The notes under the pieces: generated by a model
What the model was told of the DNA's origin: nothing
Databases searched by the model: none
The model's input: only the letters and a program-made list of their open reading frames with translations
Made by a program: the position numbers and the translations under genes
Assembly (NCBI RefSeq): GCF_002414845.1
Contig: NZ_DIAX01000084.1
Coordinates: forward strand, 1 to 36,002
From: Gordonia sp. UBA5067
GTDB taxonomy: Bacteria; Actinomycetota; Actinomycetes; Mycobacteriales; Mycobacteriaceae
Reading direction: 5' to 3'
DNA: 36,002 nucleotides
Shown here: positions 6,625-15,087 of the stretch, piece by piece
How positions within the stretch are numbered: position 1 is the stretch's first letter
Layout: every line of letters starts with the position of its first letter

Positions 6625-8913
6625 TCAGTTCTCTTCTTGCCACCCGGGTAGGTCCGCCAACTCGGGTGGCAAGTCGCATTCGGCGACGACGACGAGGCGC
6701 TGGGTGGCGCGGGTGAGCGCCACGTAGAGGTCGTTGAGGCCGCGGCCGGATGCGGCCACGATCGCCGCCGGTTCCACGACCACGGTGTTGTCGAACTCCA
6801 GTCCCTTGCAGCCGGTCACCGTGTGCACCACGATGCGCGGGCGGTCGCCGAGCGCGTCGACGGCGCTGTCATAGTCGGCGTCGGCGACGATGATCCCGGT
6901 CAGTCCGGGCCAGTCGGCGTCGATCGCGATGGCGACTGCGTCGAGGACGGCGCGGCCGGATGCCGCCCGCTGGGCGGTCGGCTCGATCCCGTTGTCCCGC
7001 AACGAGGTCGGCGGGGTGAGCGTGGGTGCGATTCGGCCCAGCAGCCGTCCGGCGAAGCGCATGATCGCGGCCGGCGTCCGATAGTTGACGGTGAGTTCAT
7101 GCAGCTGCCAGCGCTTTTCAACGTACGGCTCGAAGACGGCCGACCACGATTGGGCGCCAGCAGGATTGGAGGTCTGCGCGGTGTCCCCGATGACCGTCAT
7201 CCACCGGTTGGGGATTCGCCGCATCACCATTCGCCAGGCCATCGCCGACAACTCCTGCGCCTCGTCCACGATGACGTGGCCGAAGGTCCACGTCCGATCG
7301 TCGTAGGCGCGTTCGGCGGTGGTTCGGTGCGCCGCGACGACCTGCCGCTGAGCCAGTTGCTCGGCATCGATGAGGTCGTAGGCCATCAGAATTTCGGGAT
7401 CGATTTCGTCCTCGAGGTCCTGGGGGGCGGACCCGGCGAGGATGTCGAGGGCCTCCTGCGCTTCGGCGAGTTGCCGGCGCCACTGGGCGCGCGCGGCGGC
7501 TTCGTCTTCAGCGGTGCCGGCACCGATCACCTCGGCGATCTCGTCGAGCAGCGGCACGTCGCCGATGGTGAACGGGGCCCCGGCCGGCCGTTCGAGCGCG
7601 GCACGGTCGTCGTCGGCCCACCCGGGGGTGGCCGCGCGGATTGCCGATGGCGCAGTCAACAAGTCGGTGAGGACGCGCTTGGGTTCGAGTCGGGGCCAGA
7701 AGGCCAGGACGGCGCGCACAATATCTTCGTCGGCACGCATCTCGTCGCCGATGTCGGCGATCTCCGAACCCGACAGGATCTGTGAGCCGTCGAGCAGCGA
7801 CGAACCGATGCGCCCGGCGTAGGCGGAGGCCAGACCGTGCAGCGCAGCGCGCAGGAACTCCCGCTGCGCCTGGTTGTGGGCTCGCCGGGTGCCGCGGGCT
7901 TTCGCGCGTGCGGTCTTCACCAGTGATGAATCGATGCGCAGGGGATAGCCGTCAAAGGTAACCGTGACCGGTGCCTTCGGGAGTGACTGGTAGGCGCGGA
8001 CGTGGCGTTTGAGGACATTGAGGATGGCTGTCGAACCTTTGAGGACCGCGGTGGCCGGCGGGTCGACGACGGCGGTGCTGATGCCGGGGAGAAGATCGCC
8101 GATCGTCGTCAGCAGCACGCCGGTCTCGCCGAGCGAGGGAAGCACCTGCGAGATGTAGCGGAGGAACTCGGTGTTCGGCCCGATGATGAGTACGCCGCTG
8201 CGGGACAGGAGATCACGATGGGTGTAGAGCAGGTAGGCCGCACGGTGCAGGGCGACGGCGGTCTTTCCGGTGCCCGGCCCGCCCTGCACGACCGTGACGC
8301 CGCGGTGCGGCGACCGGATGATGAGGTCCTGCTCGCGCTGAATGGTTTCGACGATGTCGGCCATCTCGCCGGTGCGGGCAGTGTTGAGGGCGGCGACCAA
8401 GGCGCTCTCGTTGACCACGTCGCCGAGGGTCACCACGGTGTCGGACCGGTCGGTGGTGATTGCGGAACCGTCGAGCACCTCGTCGGTTACGGTTCGCACC
8501 GCTCGATTGTTGGTGCGGATGTGGCGGCGCACCCGAACACCGTCGGGATCGGCAGGAGTGGCGAGGTAGAAGGGCCTCGACAGCGGTGCGCGCCAGTCGA
8601 GCAGCAAGGTGGTGTCGTCGGCGTCGTCATCAAGGACGCCGATGCGACCGATGCGGCGCGTCTCAGCCGGCCCGTCGCCGTTGACGTCGAGTCGGCCGAA
8701 GTACAGGTTGTGCTCGGCCGCGTCGAGTTTGGCGAGATCGTCGACGTAGAGCCGCTCGTAGGATTCGCGCTCGGACTGTGCCTGCGGGGTACCGCCGCTT
8801 TCGGCGAGTGTTTCCCGCAGCCGACGGTTGGTGGTGGCCCGGATCCGGTCGATCCGGCCGTACACGGCTTCGAGATGGTGCTGCTCGTCGGCTAGGCGGG
8901 GATCAGGACTCAC
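6625..8913 (-). CDS. helD: HelD-like UvrD-family ATPase (actinobacterial class II, HelD/HelR type)
   Basis: This encodes 762 residues from GTG 8913. It has an N-terminal alpha-helical region (1-70) of the type that enters the RNA polymerase secondary channel, the conserved DWRAPLSRPFY (106-116), and a Q-motif-like segment before Walker A GGPGTGKT (211-218). A divergent ~250-residue insert follows. The rest of the superfamily-1 motifs are HVIVDEAQELSAM (Walker B), GDTAQTSNP, VNYRTPAAIM, TGCKGLEFDNTVVVEP and YVALTRATQRLVVV. HelD releases stalled RNA polymerase from nucleic acid using ATP. Some class II relatives (HelR in Streptomyces and M. abscessus) protect polymerase from rifamycins. Which subtype this is cannot be told by eye. 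A TACACT -10 upstream may give a near-leaderless mRNA. UvrD or PcrA is unlikely because of the N-terminal arm and motif I context. Confidence 0.9.
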   Translation of the reverse strand: MSPDPRLADEQHHLEAVYGRIDRIRATTNRRLRETLAESGGTPQAQSERESYERLYVDDLAKLDAAEHNLYFGRLDVNGDGPAETRRIGRIGVLDDDADDTTLLLDWRAPLSRPFYLATPADPDGVRVRRHIRTNNRAVRTVTDEVLDGSAITTDRSDTVVTLGDVVNESALVAALNTARTGEMADIVETIQREQDLIIRSPHRGVTVVQGGPGTGKTAVALHRAAYLLYTHRDLLSRSGVLIIGPNTEFLRYISQVLPSLGETGVLLTTIGDLLPGISTAVVDPPATAVLKGSTAILNVLKRHVRAYQSLPKAPVTVTFDGYPLRIDSSLVKTARAKARGTRRAHNQAQREFLRAALHGLASAYAGRIGSSLLDGSQILSGSEIADIGDEMRADEDIVRAVLAFWPRLEPKRVLTDLLTAPSAIRAATPGWADDDRAALERPAGAPFTIGDVPLLDEIAEVIGAGTAEDEAAARAQWRRQLAEAQEALDILAGSAPQDLEDEIDPEILMAYDLIDAEQLAQRQVVAAHRTTAERAYDDRTWTFGHVIVDEAQELSAMAWRMVMRRIPNRWMTVIGDTAQTSNPAGAQSWSAVFEPYVEKRWQLHELTVNYRTPAAIMRFAGRLLGRIAPTLTPPTSLRDNGIEPTAQRAASGRAVLDAVAIAIDADWPGLTGIIVADADYDSAVDALGDRPRIVVHTVTGCKGLEFDNTVVVEPAAIVAASGRGLNDLYVALTRATQRLVVVAECDLPPELADLPGWQEEN

Positions 8914-8922
8914 AGTTTGTCC

Positions 8923-8928
8923 AGTGTA
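8923..8928 (-). promoter_or_regulatory. Candidate -10 element for the HelD-like gene
   Basis: On the minus strand TACACT lies 9 bases upstream of the GTG start at 8913. The start codon would be within a few bases of the transcription start. No Shine-Dalgarno sequence or clear -35 is seen. Confidence 0.4.
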
Positions 8929-8967
8929 CGCGGTATGGACCGGTATCGCGGTCCGCCGTACGACCGG

Positions 8968-9669
8968 TTACCAGCCGCGCGCGGCCCACTGGGTCAGGTG
9001 CGGACGCTGCGCGCCCAGCGTCGTGTCGTTGCCGTGTCCGGGATAGACGGCGGTGTCGTCGGGGTAGGCGCCGAACAGCTTCGTGGTGACCCCGCCCAGC
9101 AGCCGTTCGAAATCGCCTGGCTGCCAGGTCTTGCCGACACCGCCCGGGAAGAGGCAGTCGCCGGTGAACAGCTGGACCGACATCAGACCGGCGCCATCCT
9201 CGCTGGCGTCGCGCAACGCGAGGGCGATGGAGCCCTCGGTGTGGCCGACGAGGTGGATGGCGCGCAGGGTGAGGTTGCCCACGGTGATGTCGTCGCCGTC
9301 GTCGAGCAGTCGATCGGGGGCCAGGGGCAGGGCGGCGGCGTCGTCGCGGCCGGCGAGCGTGGGCACACCGGTGGCAGCGGCGATGGCCTCCAGGGCCAGC
9401 ACGTGATCGGGATGGCCATGGGTGGTCAGAATTGCGCGCAGCGTCCCCGGCAGCTCGGCGAGGAGGGCGAGGATCGCCGAGGCGTCGTTGGCGGCGTCGA
9501 TCAAGAGCTGGTCGCCGGTCGCGGTACAGGTCACGACGTAGGTGTTGTTGTCCATCGGGCCCACGGACATCTTGGTGATCGTCGAATGCGCCGTCGTGCG
9601 GCGGATCGGCTGGTGCGGGCCGGCGACGGTGCCGGTGTAGTTGTCGTCGACGGGGCTGATCGCGGTCAT
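8968..9669 (-). CDS. Metallo-beta-lactamase-fold hydrolase (glyoxalase II-like, Rv1637c-type)
   Basis: This encodes 233 residues, ATG at 9669. The zinc-binding pattern is complete: TTHGHPDH (His84, His86, Asp88, His89), His143 (LVGHTEGS), Asp171 (FTGDCLFPG) and His212 (YPGHGN). The order and spacing fit the glyoxalase II / small thioesterase-type branch of the fold, which hydrolyses thioesters such as S-lactoyl adducts. In Mycobacteriales the thiol may be mycothiol rather than glutathione, but that is inference. The frame stays open 93 codons upstream into the uvrA start region; that part is Arg/Ser-rich and rejected as coding. The gene ends 54 bases upstream of the HelD-like GTG on the same strand and is divergent from uvrA, an arrangement shared with M. 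tuberculosis Rv1637c-uvrA. Confidence 0.92.
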   Translation of the reverse strand: MTAISPVDDNYTGTVAGPHQPIRRTTAHSTITKMSVGPMDNNTYVVTCTATGDQLLIDAANDASAILALLAELPGTLRAILTTHGHPDHVLALEAIAAATGVPTLAGRDDAAALPLAPDRLLDDGDDITVGNLTLRAIHLVGHTEGSIALALRDASEDGAGLMSVQLFTGDCLFPGGVGKTWQPGDFERLLGGVTTKLFGAYPDDTAVYPGHGNDTTLGAQRPHLTQWAARGW

Positions 9670-9710
9670 GCGTCCACGGTAGTGCCCGGCCGTCGCATGG
9701 GTCCGGCGCC

Positions 9711-9716
9711 TAGACT
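9711..9716 (+). promoter_or_regulatory. Candidate -10 element for uvrA
   Basis: TAGACT lies in the 145-base divergent gap between the hydrolase ATG (9669, minus) and the uvrA GTG (9815). A start near 9723 would give a ~92-base leader with GAGGAAG at 9801-9807, 7 bases before the start codon. I see no LexA-type palindrome in the gap. Confidence 0.4.
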
Positions 9717-9814
9717 TGGGAGCAGTGTCAGAGGTCGCCGGTATACCTGGATGCGACCGGCGTGACGATGTGCCGACAGAGATGTGCCCGACAGAACCGT
9801 GAGGAAGCCGTGCT

Positions 9815-12694
9815 GTGGTTGACCGTCTGATCGTGCGTGGCGCGCGCGAGCACAACCTGCGGGGGATCGACGTCGACCTACCGCGTGATTCGTTGATCGT
9901 CTTCACCGGATTGTCGGGATCGGGAAAGTCGTCGCTCGCCTTCGACACGATCTTCGCCGAAGGGCAGCGCCGCTACGTCGAATCGCTGTCGGCCTACGCC
10001 CGGCAGTTCCTCGGCCAGATGGACAAGCCCGACGTCGACTTCATCGAGGGGTTGTCGCCGGCGGTGTCCATCGACCAGAAGTCGACGAACCGCAACCCGC
10101 GGTCGACGGTCGGCACGATCACCGAGGTCTACGACTATCTGCGCCTGCTGTACGCGCGCGCCGGGACCGCCCATTGCGCCGAGTGCGGGGAAAAGATCGC
10201 CAAGCAGTCTCCTCAGCAGATCGTCGACCAGGTGCTCGCGATGGATGAGGGGATCCGCTTCCAGGTGCTCGCCCCCGTGGTGCGCTCCCGCAAGGGGGAG
10301 TTCGTCGACCTGTTCGTCGATCTGCAGACGCAGGGCTTCGCGCGCGCCCGCATCGATGGCCGGGTCTACCCGTTGACCGAACCGCCGACGCTTAAGAAGC
10401 AGGAGCGTCACGATATTGATGTCGTCATCGACCGACTTGCGGTCAAGGCCTCGGCGAAACAGCGGCTGACCGACTCCATCGAGACCGCCCTGCGCCTGGC
10501 CGACGGGATCGTCGTCCTCGATTTCGTGGACGTCGACGAGGCGGACCCCAACCGGGTGCGCCGCTTCTCCGAGAAGATGGCGTGTCCGAATGGCCACATC
10601 ATCGCGATCGACGACTTGGAGCCGCGCTCCTTCTCCTTCAACTCGCCCTACGGCGCCTGCCCAGTGTGTGACGGCCTCGGCGTCAGCAAGGTCATCGACG
10701 AGGAACTGGTGGTGCCGGACCCGGACTTGAGCCTGGCCGAGGGGGCGATCGCCCCGTGGTCGACCGGCCACAACGCCGACTACTTCCTGCGGCTGGTGTC
10801 CGGCCTGTCCGAAGAGATGGGATTCGACCTCAACGTCCCCTGGAATAGGCTGCCCGCAGCTGCGCGCAAGGCGATCCTCAACGGGAGCGAGCACCAGGTG
10901 CACGTGCGGTTCCGCAACAGGTATGGGCGCACCCGGTCGTACTACACCGAGTTCGAGGGCGTCATGGCATTCCTCTCGCGACGCTCGGAGCAAACCGAGT
11001 CTGATGCGATGAAGGAGCGCTACGAGGGCTATATGCGCGACGTGCCGTGCTCGGCTTGCGGTGGCGCTCGCCTGCGGCCGGAGATCTTGGCGGTGACCCT
11101 CGATTCAGAGCAGTTCGGGCCGAAGTCGATTGCCGAGGTCAGTTCGCTGTCGGTGGCCGCGTGCGCCGAGTACCTCGCCGGCCTGACACTCGGCACCCGC
11201 GAGGAGGCGATCGCCGGGCGCGTGCTCAAAGAGGTGCAGGCACGGATCCGGTTCCTCCTCGACGTCGGGCTGGAGTACCTTTCGCTGTCCCGGGCCGCGG
11301 GTTCGCTGTCGGGCGGGGAGGCCCAACGCATCCGGTTGGCCACCCAAATCGGATCCGGCCTAGCCGGAGTTCTCTACGTGCTCGACGAGCCGTCGATCGG
11401 CTTGCACCAGCGTGACAACCGGCGCCTGATCGACACCCTCGTCCGCCTGCGCGATCTCGGGAACACGCTGATCGTCGTCGAGCATGACGAGGACACCATC
11501 CGCGCCGCCGACTGGATCGTGGACATCGGCCCACGTGCGGGGGAGCATGGCGGCCATGTCGTGCACAGCGGCTCGTACGAGGGGCTGCTCGCCAACACCG
11601 CGTCGATCACCGGCGCCTACCTGTCGGGCCGGGAGGCCCTGCCCGTCCCGACGACCAGGCGGCCGATCAGTAAGCGCAACCAACTGACGGTCGTCGGGGC
11701 GAATGAGCACAACCTGCACGGCATCGATGTGTCGTTCCCGCTCGGCGTGCTGACCGCGGTCACCGGTGTCTCGGGCTCGGGCAAGTCGACGTTGGTCAAC
11801 GACATCCTCGCGACCGTCCTCGCCAACAAGCTGAACGGGGCCCGGCAGGTGCCGGGACGGCACAAGCGCGTCAAGGGGCTTGACCAACTCGACAAGCTGG
11901 TCCAGGTCGACCAGTCGCCGATCGGGCGCACGCCGCGATCCAACCCGGCGACCTACACCGGTGTCTTCGACAAGATCCGAACGCTGTTCGCGGCGACGAC
12001 CGAGGCAAAAGTCCGCGGCTATCAGCCGGGGCGGTTCTCGTTTAACGTGAAGGGTGGTCGCTGCGAGGCCTGCACCGGCGAGGGCACGATCAAGATTGAG
12101 ATGAACTTCCTGCCCGACGTGTATGTGCCGTGCGAGGTCTGCCACGGGGCCCGCTACAACCGCGAAACCCTCGAGGTGCACTACAAGGGTAAGACGATCG
12201 CCGAGGTGCTCGATATGCCGATCGAGGAGGCCGTGGGGTTCTTCGAGCCGGTGACCTCCATCCACCGCTATCTGAAGACGCTCGACGACGTGGGTCTGGG
12301 CTATGTGCGGCTGGGGCAACCGGCGCCCACGCTCTCCGGTGGTGAGGCGCAGCGTGTCAAACTCGCGGCGGAGCTGCAGAAGCGGTCCACCGGCCGCACT
12401 GTCTACATTCTCGACGAGCCGACGACCGGCCTGCACTTCGAGGACATCCGCAAGCTGCTCGACGTGATCAACGGCCTTGTCGAGAAGGGGAACACGGTCA
12501 TCGTGATCGAGCACAACCTCGACGTGATCAAGGCCGCCGACTGGATTATCGACATGGGCCCGGAGGGTGGCGACGGCGGCGGCACCGTCGTCGTGACCGG
12601 AACGCCCGAAGAGGTGGCCGCGGCGCCACACAGCCATACTGGCCGATTCCTCGCCGAGGCCCTGGAGTCCGAGGCGGTGGCCGACGCCGGGTAG
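9815..12694 (+). CDS. uvrA: Excinuclease ABC subunit UvrA
   Basis: This encodes 959 residues, full length. UvrA is the dimeric ABC-type ATPase that finds bulky DNA lesions and hands them to UvrB. There are two ATP-binding halves: Walker [10 protein letters not shown] (32-40) with signature [12 protein letters not shown] near 497, and Walker [10 protein letters not shown] near 651 with signature [12 protein letters not shown] near 840. Each has a D-loop ([30 protein letters not shown]). Zinc modules are visible, including the C-terminal CEAC...CEVC finger. In the first module the usual second cysteine is replaced (CPNGH, then CPVC), as in M. tuberculosis UvrA, so a Cys/His ligand set is likely. 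Start GTG 9815 is supported by GAGGAAG 7 bases upstream and by [15 protein letters not shown] matching the family. Confidence 0.98.
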   Translation: MVDRLIVRGAREHNLRGIDVDLPRDSLIVFTGLSGSGKSSLAFDTIFAEGQRRYVESLSAYARQFLGQMDKPDVDFIEGLSPAVSIDQKSTNRNPRSTVGTITEVYDYLRLLYARAGTAHCAECGEKIAKQSPQQIVDQVLAMDEGIRFQVLAPVVRSRKGEFVDLFVDLQTQGFARARIDGRVYPLTEPPTLKKQERHDIDVVIDRLAVKASAKQRLTDSIETALRLADGIVVLDFVDVDEADPNRVRRFSEKMACPNGHIIAIDDLEPRSFSFNSPYGACPVCDGLGVSKVIDEELVVPDPDLSLAEGAIAPWSTGHNADYFLRLVSGLSEEMGFDLNVPWNRLPAAARKAILNGSEHQVHVRFRNRYGRTRSYYTEFEGVMAFLSRRSEQTESDAMKERYEGYMRDVPCSACGGARLRPEILAVTLDSEQFGPKSIAEVSSLSVAACAEYLAGLTLGTREEAIAGRVLKEVQARIRFLLDVGLEYLSLSRAAGSLSGGEAQRIRLATQIGSGLAGVLYVLDEPSIGLHQRDNRRLIDTLVRLRDLGNTLIVVEHDEDTIRAADWIVDIGPRAGEHGGHVVHSGSYEGLLANTASITGAYLSGREALPVPTTRRPISKRNQLTVVGANEHNLHGIDVSFPLGVLTAVTGVSGSGKSTLVNDILATVLANKLNGARQVPGRHKRVKGLDQLDKLVQVDQSPIGRTPRSNPATYTGVFDKIRTLFAATTEAKVRGYQPGRFSFNVKGGRCEACTGEGTIKIEMNFLPDVYVPCEVCHGARYNRETLEVHYKGKTIAEVLDMPIEEAVGFFEPVTSIHRYLKTLDDVGLGYVRLGQPAPTLSGGEAQRVKLAAELQKRSTGRTVYILDEPTTGLHFEDIRKLLDVINGLVEKGNTVIVIEHNLDVIKAADWIIDMGPEGGDGGGTVVVTGTPEEVAAAPHSHTGRFLAEALESEAVADAG

Positions 12695-12736
12695 GGCGGC
12701 CTGCGGACCTTCGTCTGAACCCAGACCGGGCGCACC

Positions 12737-12742
12737 TACGCT
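12737..12742 (+). promoter_or_regulatory. Candidate -10 element for the PrmC-like gene (leaderless)
   Basis: TACGCT ends 7 bases before the GTG start at 12750. No Shine-Dalgarno sequence is present between them, consistent with a leaderless transcript. Confidence 0.4.
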
Positions 12743-12749
12743 AGACGGT

Positions 12750-13595
12750 GTGGACGACGACCAGGCGGTTCTCGTGATGCGGTTGCGTGCCGCGGGCTGC
12801 GTCTTCGCCGACGAGGAGGCGAAGGTTCTGTGGCGCGCCGCGGCGAATGCGGCACAGCTGGTGCAGTGGTCGGACCGCCGGGTCGCCGGCGAGCCCCTGG
12901 AGCACATCGTCGGCAGCGTCGAGTTCGGCGGGCACGACCTTGCGGTCGGCCCAGGACTGTTCATTCCGCGTCAACGCACCCGACTGGTGGCGGCCATCGC
13001 GAGCGATGAGGTCGGTGCGGCGTTGCGCCGCGATCCGGCCGGCGCGCTCTTCGTTGAGGCGTATGGCGGGGTTGGGCCCATCGCCGCCGTTGTCCGCGGC
13101 GACCATCCCGGGGTGGCGATCGGCGTGACCGACATCGATCCGGCCGCCTTGGCATATGTGCGCACCAATGTGGGCGAGGAGGCCCGGACCTGGGTGGGCG
13201 CAGGGCTTGGTGGCCTGCCCGACGGTGTGCGGGGCGCAGTCTCGGTGATTGCCGCGGTACCGCCCTACGTTCCGGTCGGCGAGCGGGCGATGATGCCTGC
13301 CGAGGCCCGCGACTACGAGCCGTTTGCCGCTCACTCGGGCGGGGCGGACGGCCTCGCCGAGATCGGTCAGCTCCTCGCTCAGGTGCCGGAATGGCTGATG
13401 GCGGGCGGAGTGCTCCTCGTCGAACTACACCGCGGGCAGGTGCTCGGTGCCACCGGGATCGCGGCAGCGGCAGGTCTGGACGCCGCCATGGTCACCGGTC
13501 ACCGGTGTTATGCAGACGACGGGCAGACCGCGGTGCTGGTGGTGCGGTCTCAGATGAGCTTTTCGCCGGGGCCTTCGCCGGGTTCGTCGGGGTAG
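12750..13595 (+). CDS. PrmC/HemK-related methyltransferase with degenerate motifs
   Basis: This encodes 281 residues from GTG 12750. The layout is that of HemK/PrmC protein-glutamine methyltransferases: GEPLEHIVGSVEFGG (48-61), FIPRQRT (71-77, the FVPRPET-like turn), a Rossmann region, TDIDPAALAYVRTN (127-140), and PPYVP (171-175). Two key sites differ from active PrmC. The SAM-binding loop, normally a DLGTGSG-like sequence, reads VEAYGGVG. The catalytic NPPY reads VPPY, with Asn replaced by Val, although PPY remains. It resembles the actinobacterial group annotated as putative protein N5-glutamine methyltransferase, a paralogue of true PrmC. A changed substrate or lost activity is possible. 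Its last 46 bases overlap the end of the DUF1844 gene on the other strand. Confidence 0.8.
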   Translation: MDDDQAVLVMRLRAAGCVFADEEAKVLWRAAANAAQLVQWSDRRVAGEPLEHIVGSVEFGGHDLAVGPGLFIPRQRTRLVAAIASDEVGAALRRDPAGALFVEAYGGVGPIAAVVRGDHPGVAIGVTDIDPAALAYVRTNVGEEARTWVGAGLGGLPDGVRGAVSVIAAVPPYVPVGERAMMPAEARDYEPFAAHSGGADGLAEIGQLLAQVPEWLMAGGVLLVELHRGQVLGATGIAAAAGLDAAMVTGHRCYADDGQTAVLVVRSQMSFSPGPSPGSSG

Positions 13596-13882
13596 GCGCT
13601 GGCCTCCCGGAATGCCGCCTGCAGCCCCTTGACACCGTCCCGGATGGGATTGGCGTGCAGCCCGAGGTCGCGGCGCGAGGCGTCGAACAGGCCGGCGAGC
13701 GCGGAGATCAGCTTGCGCGCCTCATCGAGGTCGACGTCGTCTGGGGAGGCGCCCTCCGCCAGGCCGAGCTTTTCAGCGGCGGAACTCATCAGCATGACGA
13801 TGGCGCGCGTGATGACCTCGATCGCGGGAATGTCAGCCAGCTCGCGGACCTGCTCGGGCGTCGAATAGGAGTCGTCGGACAT
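13550..13882 (-). CDS. DUF1844-family protein
   Basis: This encodes 110 residues, ATG at 13882. The sequence fits DUF1844: a helical core VRELADIPAIEVITRAIVMLMSSAA, then KLGLAEG, and DLDEARKLISALAGLFDAS, followed by a charged tail ending GEGPGEKLI. The function of the family is unknown; members are short, helical and cytosolic. In actinobacteria it commonly lies just upstream of and divergent from infC, as here. The start is 18 bases from the expected transcription start of the infC leader, so the two promoters overlap. Its 3' end runs 46 bases into the end of the methyltransferase gene, so full-length transcripts of the pair would be complementary there. Confidence 0.88.
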   Translation of the reverse strand: MSDDSYSTPEQVRELADIPAIEVITRAIVMLMSSAAEKLGLAEGASPDDVDLDEARKLISALAGLFDASRRDLGLHANPIRDGVKGLQAAFREASAYPDEPGEGPGEKLI

Positions 13883-13888
13883 AGCTGT

Positions 13889-13894
13889 TAGACT
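13889..13894 (+). promoter_or_regulatory. Candidate -10 element of the infC operon
   Basis: TAGACT here matches the -10 of pncA and uvrA in this window. The expected transcription start, 6-7 bases further on, falls at 13901, where a GTG opens an 86-codon frame. The element lies in the 18-base gap between DUF1844 (minus) and this frame, so the divergent promoters overlap. Confidence 0.5.
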
Positions 13895-13900
13895 CTCACA

Positions 13901-14161
13901 GTGCGACCGCTCCGGAATTCCGGGGCAGGCAAGTGGAGTTCCGCTCCCACCGTGCGACGCAACCGCCTCCCGGCGACCGCAGTTTCACGGTCCGACACGC
14001 GCTCCGAGACGATTCGGTTCGTCCGGCGTGCGGTTGTTCGGTCGGCATCGGAGCCCTCGGGTCTGGTCTACGTGACCAGCACTCGGCGGGCTTTCTTGTT
14101 GAGGTGGTGGCCCTTGTCTCCCGCGATTCGGACGCGGTCGAGCCAGAACCGACCTACCTAG
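13901..14161 (+). CDS. Possible leaderless upstream reading frame of infC (86 codons)
   Basis: GTG 13901 sits 6 bases after a TAGACT -10, the spacing seen for the pncA, uvrB and argC starts here, so it could be translated as a leaderless message. The frame ends at TAG 14159-14161, which overlaps the first G of the infC Shine-Dalgarno GGAGG and stands 8 bases before the infC ATC. The predicted product is Arg/Ser/Trp-rich with roughly three quarters G or C at third positions, not clearly protein-like. It is therefore more likely a regulatory leader frame than a functional protein, and may be chance. Confidence 0.25.
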   Translation: MRPLRNSGAGKWSSAPTVRRNRLPATAVSRSDTRSETIRFVRRAVVRSASEPSGLVYVTSTRRAFLLRWWPLSPAIRTRSSQNRPT

Positions 14162-14169
14162 GAGGCCCC
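13901..14169 (+). promoter_or_regulatory. Structured 5' leader of infC-rpmI-rplT, possible attenuator
   Basis: These 269 bases lie between the predicted transcription start and the infC start codon. Visible structure: (1) a composite hairpin with outer stem AGCCC (14052-14056) / GGGCT (14088-14092) and inner stem CTGGTC (14063-14068) / GACCAG (14074-14079), followed by TTTCTTGTT at 14092-14100, which resembles an intrinsic terminator. (2) GCTCCGA (14001-14007) can pair with TCGGAGC (14048-14054), which overlaps and would disrupt the terminator stem. (3) GCCTCC (13965-13970) is an exact complement of GGAGGC (14161-14166), the infC Shine-Dalgarno. All are sequence complementarities only. Regulated infC leaders are known in Firmicutes (L20) and E. 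coli. Confidence 0.5.
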
Positions 14170-14748
<579 letters not shown>

Positions 14749-14805
14749 TCGAGTCAGTGACTCACAGACCAGTCCGGCTTTGCCACCGCGGCGAGGCCGA
14801 TGAAT

Positions 14806-14821
14806 CCGGGCGCGAGCCCGG
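14806..14821 (+). promoter_or_regulatory. GNRA-capped hairpin upstream of rpmI
   Basis: CCGGGC (14806-14811) and GCCCGG (14816-14821) form a perfect 6-bp stem closed by a GCGA tetraloop. It sits 9 bases before the rpmI Shine-Dalgarno AGGAAG (14831-14836) in the 93-base infC-rpmI gap. The same gap begins with a perfect palindrome GAGTCA-G-TGACTC (14751-14763) just after the infC stop. These may be a binding site for L20 or a ribosome-access control element, but nothing in the sequence proves it. Confidence 0.4.
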
Positions 14822-14841
14822 TCGACGAACAGGAAGTACCC

Positions 14842-15042
14842 ATGCCAAAGGCAAAGACCCACAAGGGCACCGCGAAGCGATTCAAGGTGACCGGGAGCGG
14901 CAAGATCATGCGCCAGAAGGCGAACAAGCGCCACCTCCTCGAGCACAAGTCGTCGCGCCGCAAGCGCCGGCTCGACGGAACCGCCGTCGTGGCCGAGTCC
15001 GATGCGCCGCGCATCAAGCGACTGCTCAACGGCAACGGCTAG
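14842..15042 (+). CDS. rpmI: 50S ribosomal protein L35
   Basis: This encodes 66 residues, highly basic, the normal L35 size. The sequence [18 protein letters not shown], then [17 protein letters not shown] and [10 protein letters not shown], is typical of the family. L35 is a late-assembling protein of the large subunit. ATG 14842 is preferred over an in-frame upstream ATG at 14800 because the upstream addition ([14 protein letters not shown]) is not ribosomal in character and AGGAAG lies 5 bases before 14842. It is the second gene of infC-rpmI-rplT; rplT follows after 45 bases. Confidence 0.97.
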   Translation: MPKAKTHKGTAKRFKVTGSGKIMRQKANKRHLLEHKSSRRKRRLDGTAVVAESDAPRIKRLLNGNG

Positions 15043-15087
15043 ATCAAGCTCCGACCGACAAACCAGACGAAGTAAAGAGGACTAGAC

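Noticed and set aside
11360..12964. Long open frame (534 codons) on the minus strand opposite uvrA and the start of the methyltransferase gene
   Set aside because: Opposite a clearly conserved gene; no family motifs; long antisense frames are expected at this G+C.
13933..14169. In-frame GTG start giving IF3 a 79-residue N-terminal extension
   Set aside because: Extension has no IF3 similarity; the ATC with AGGAGG matches the family N-terminus exactly.
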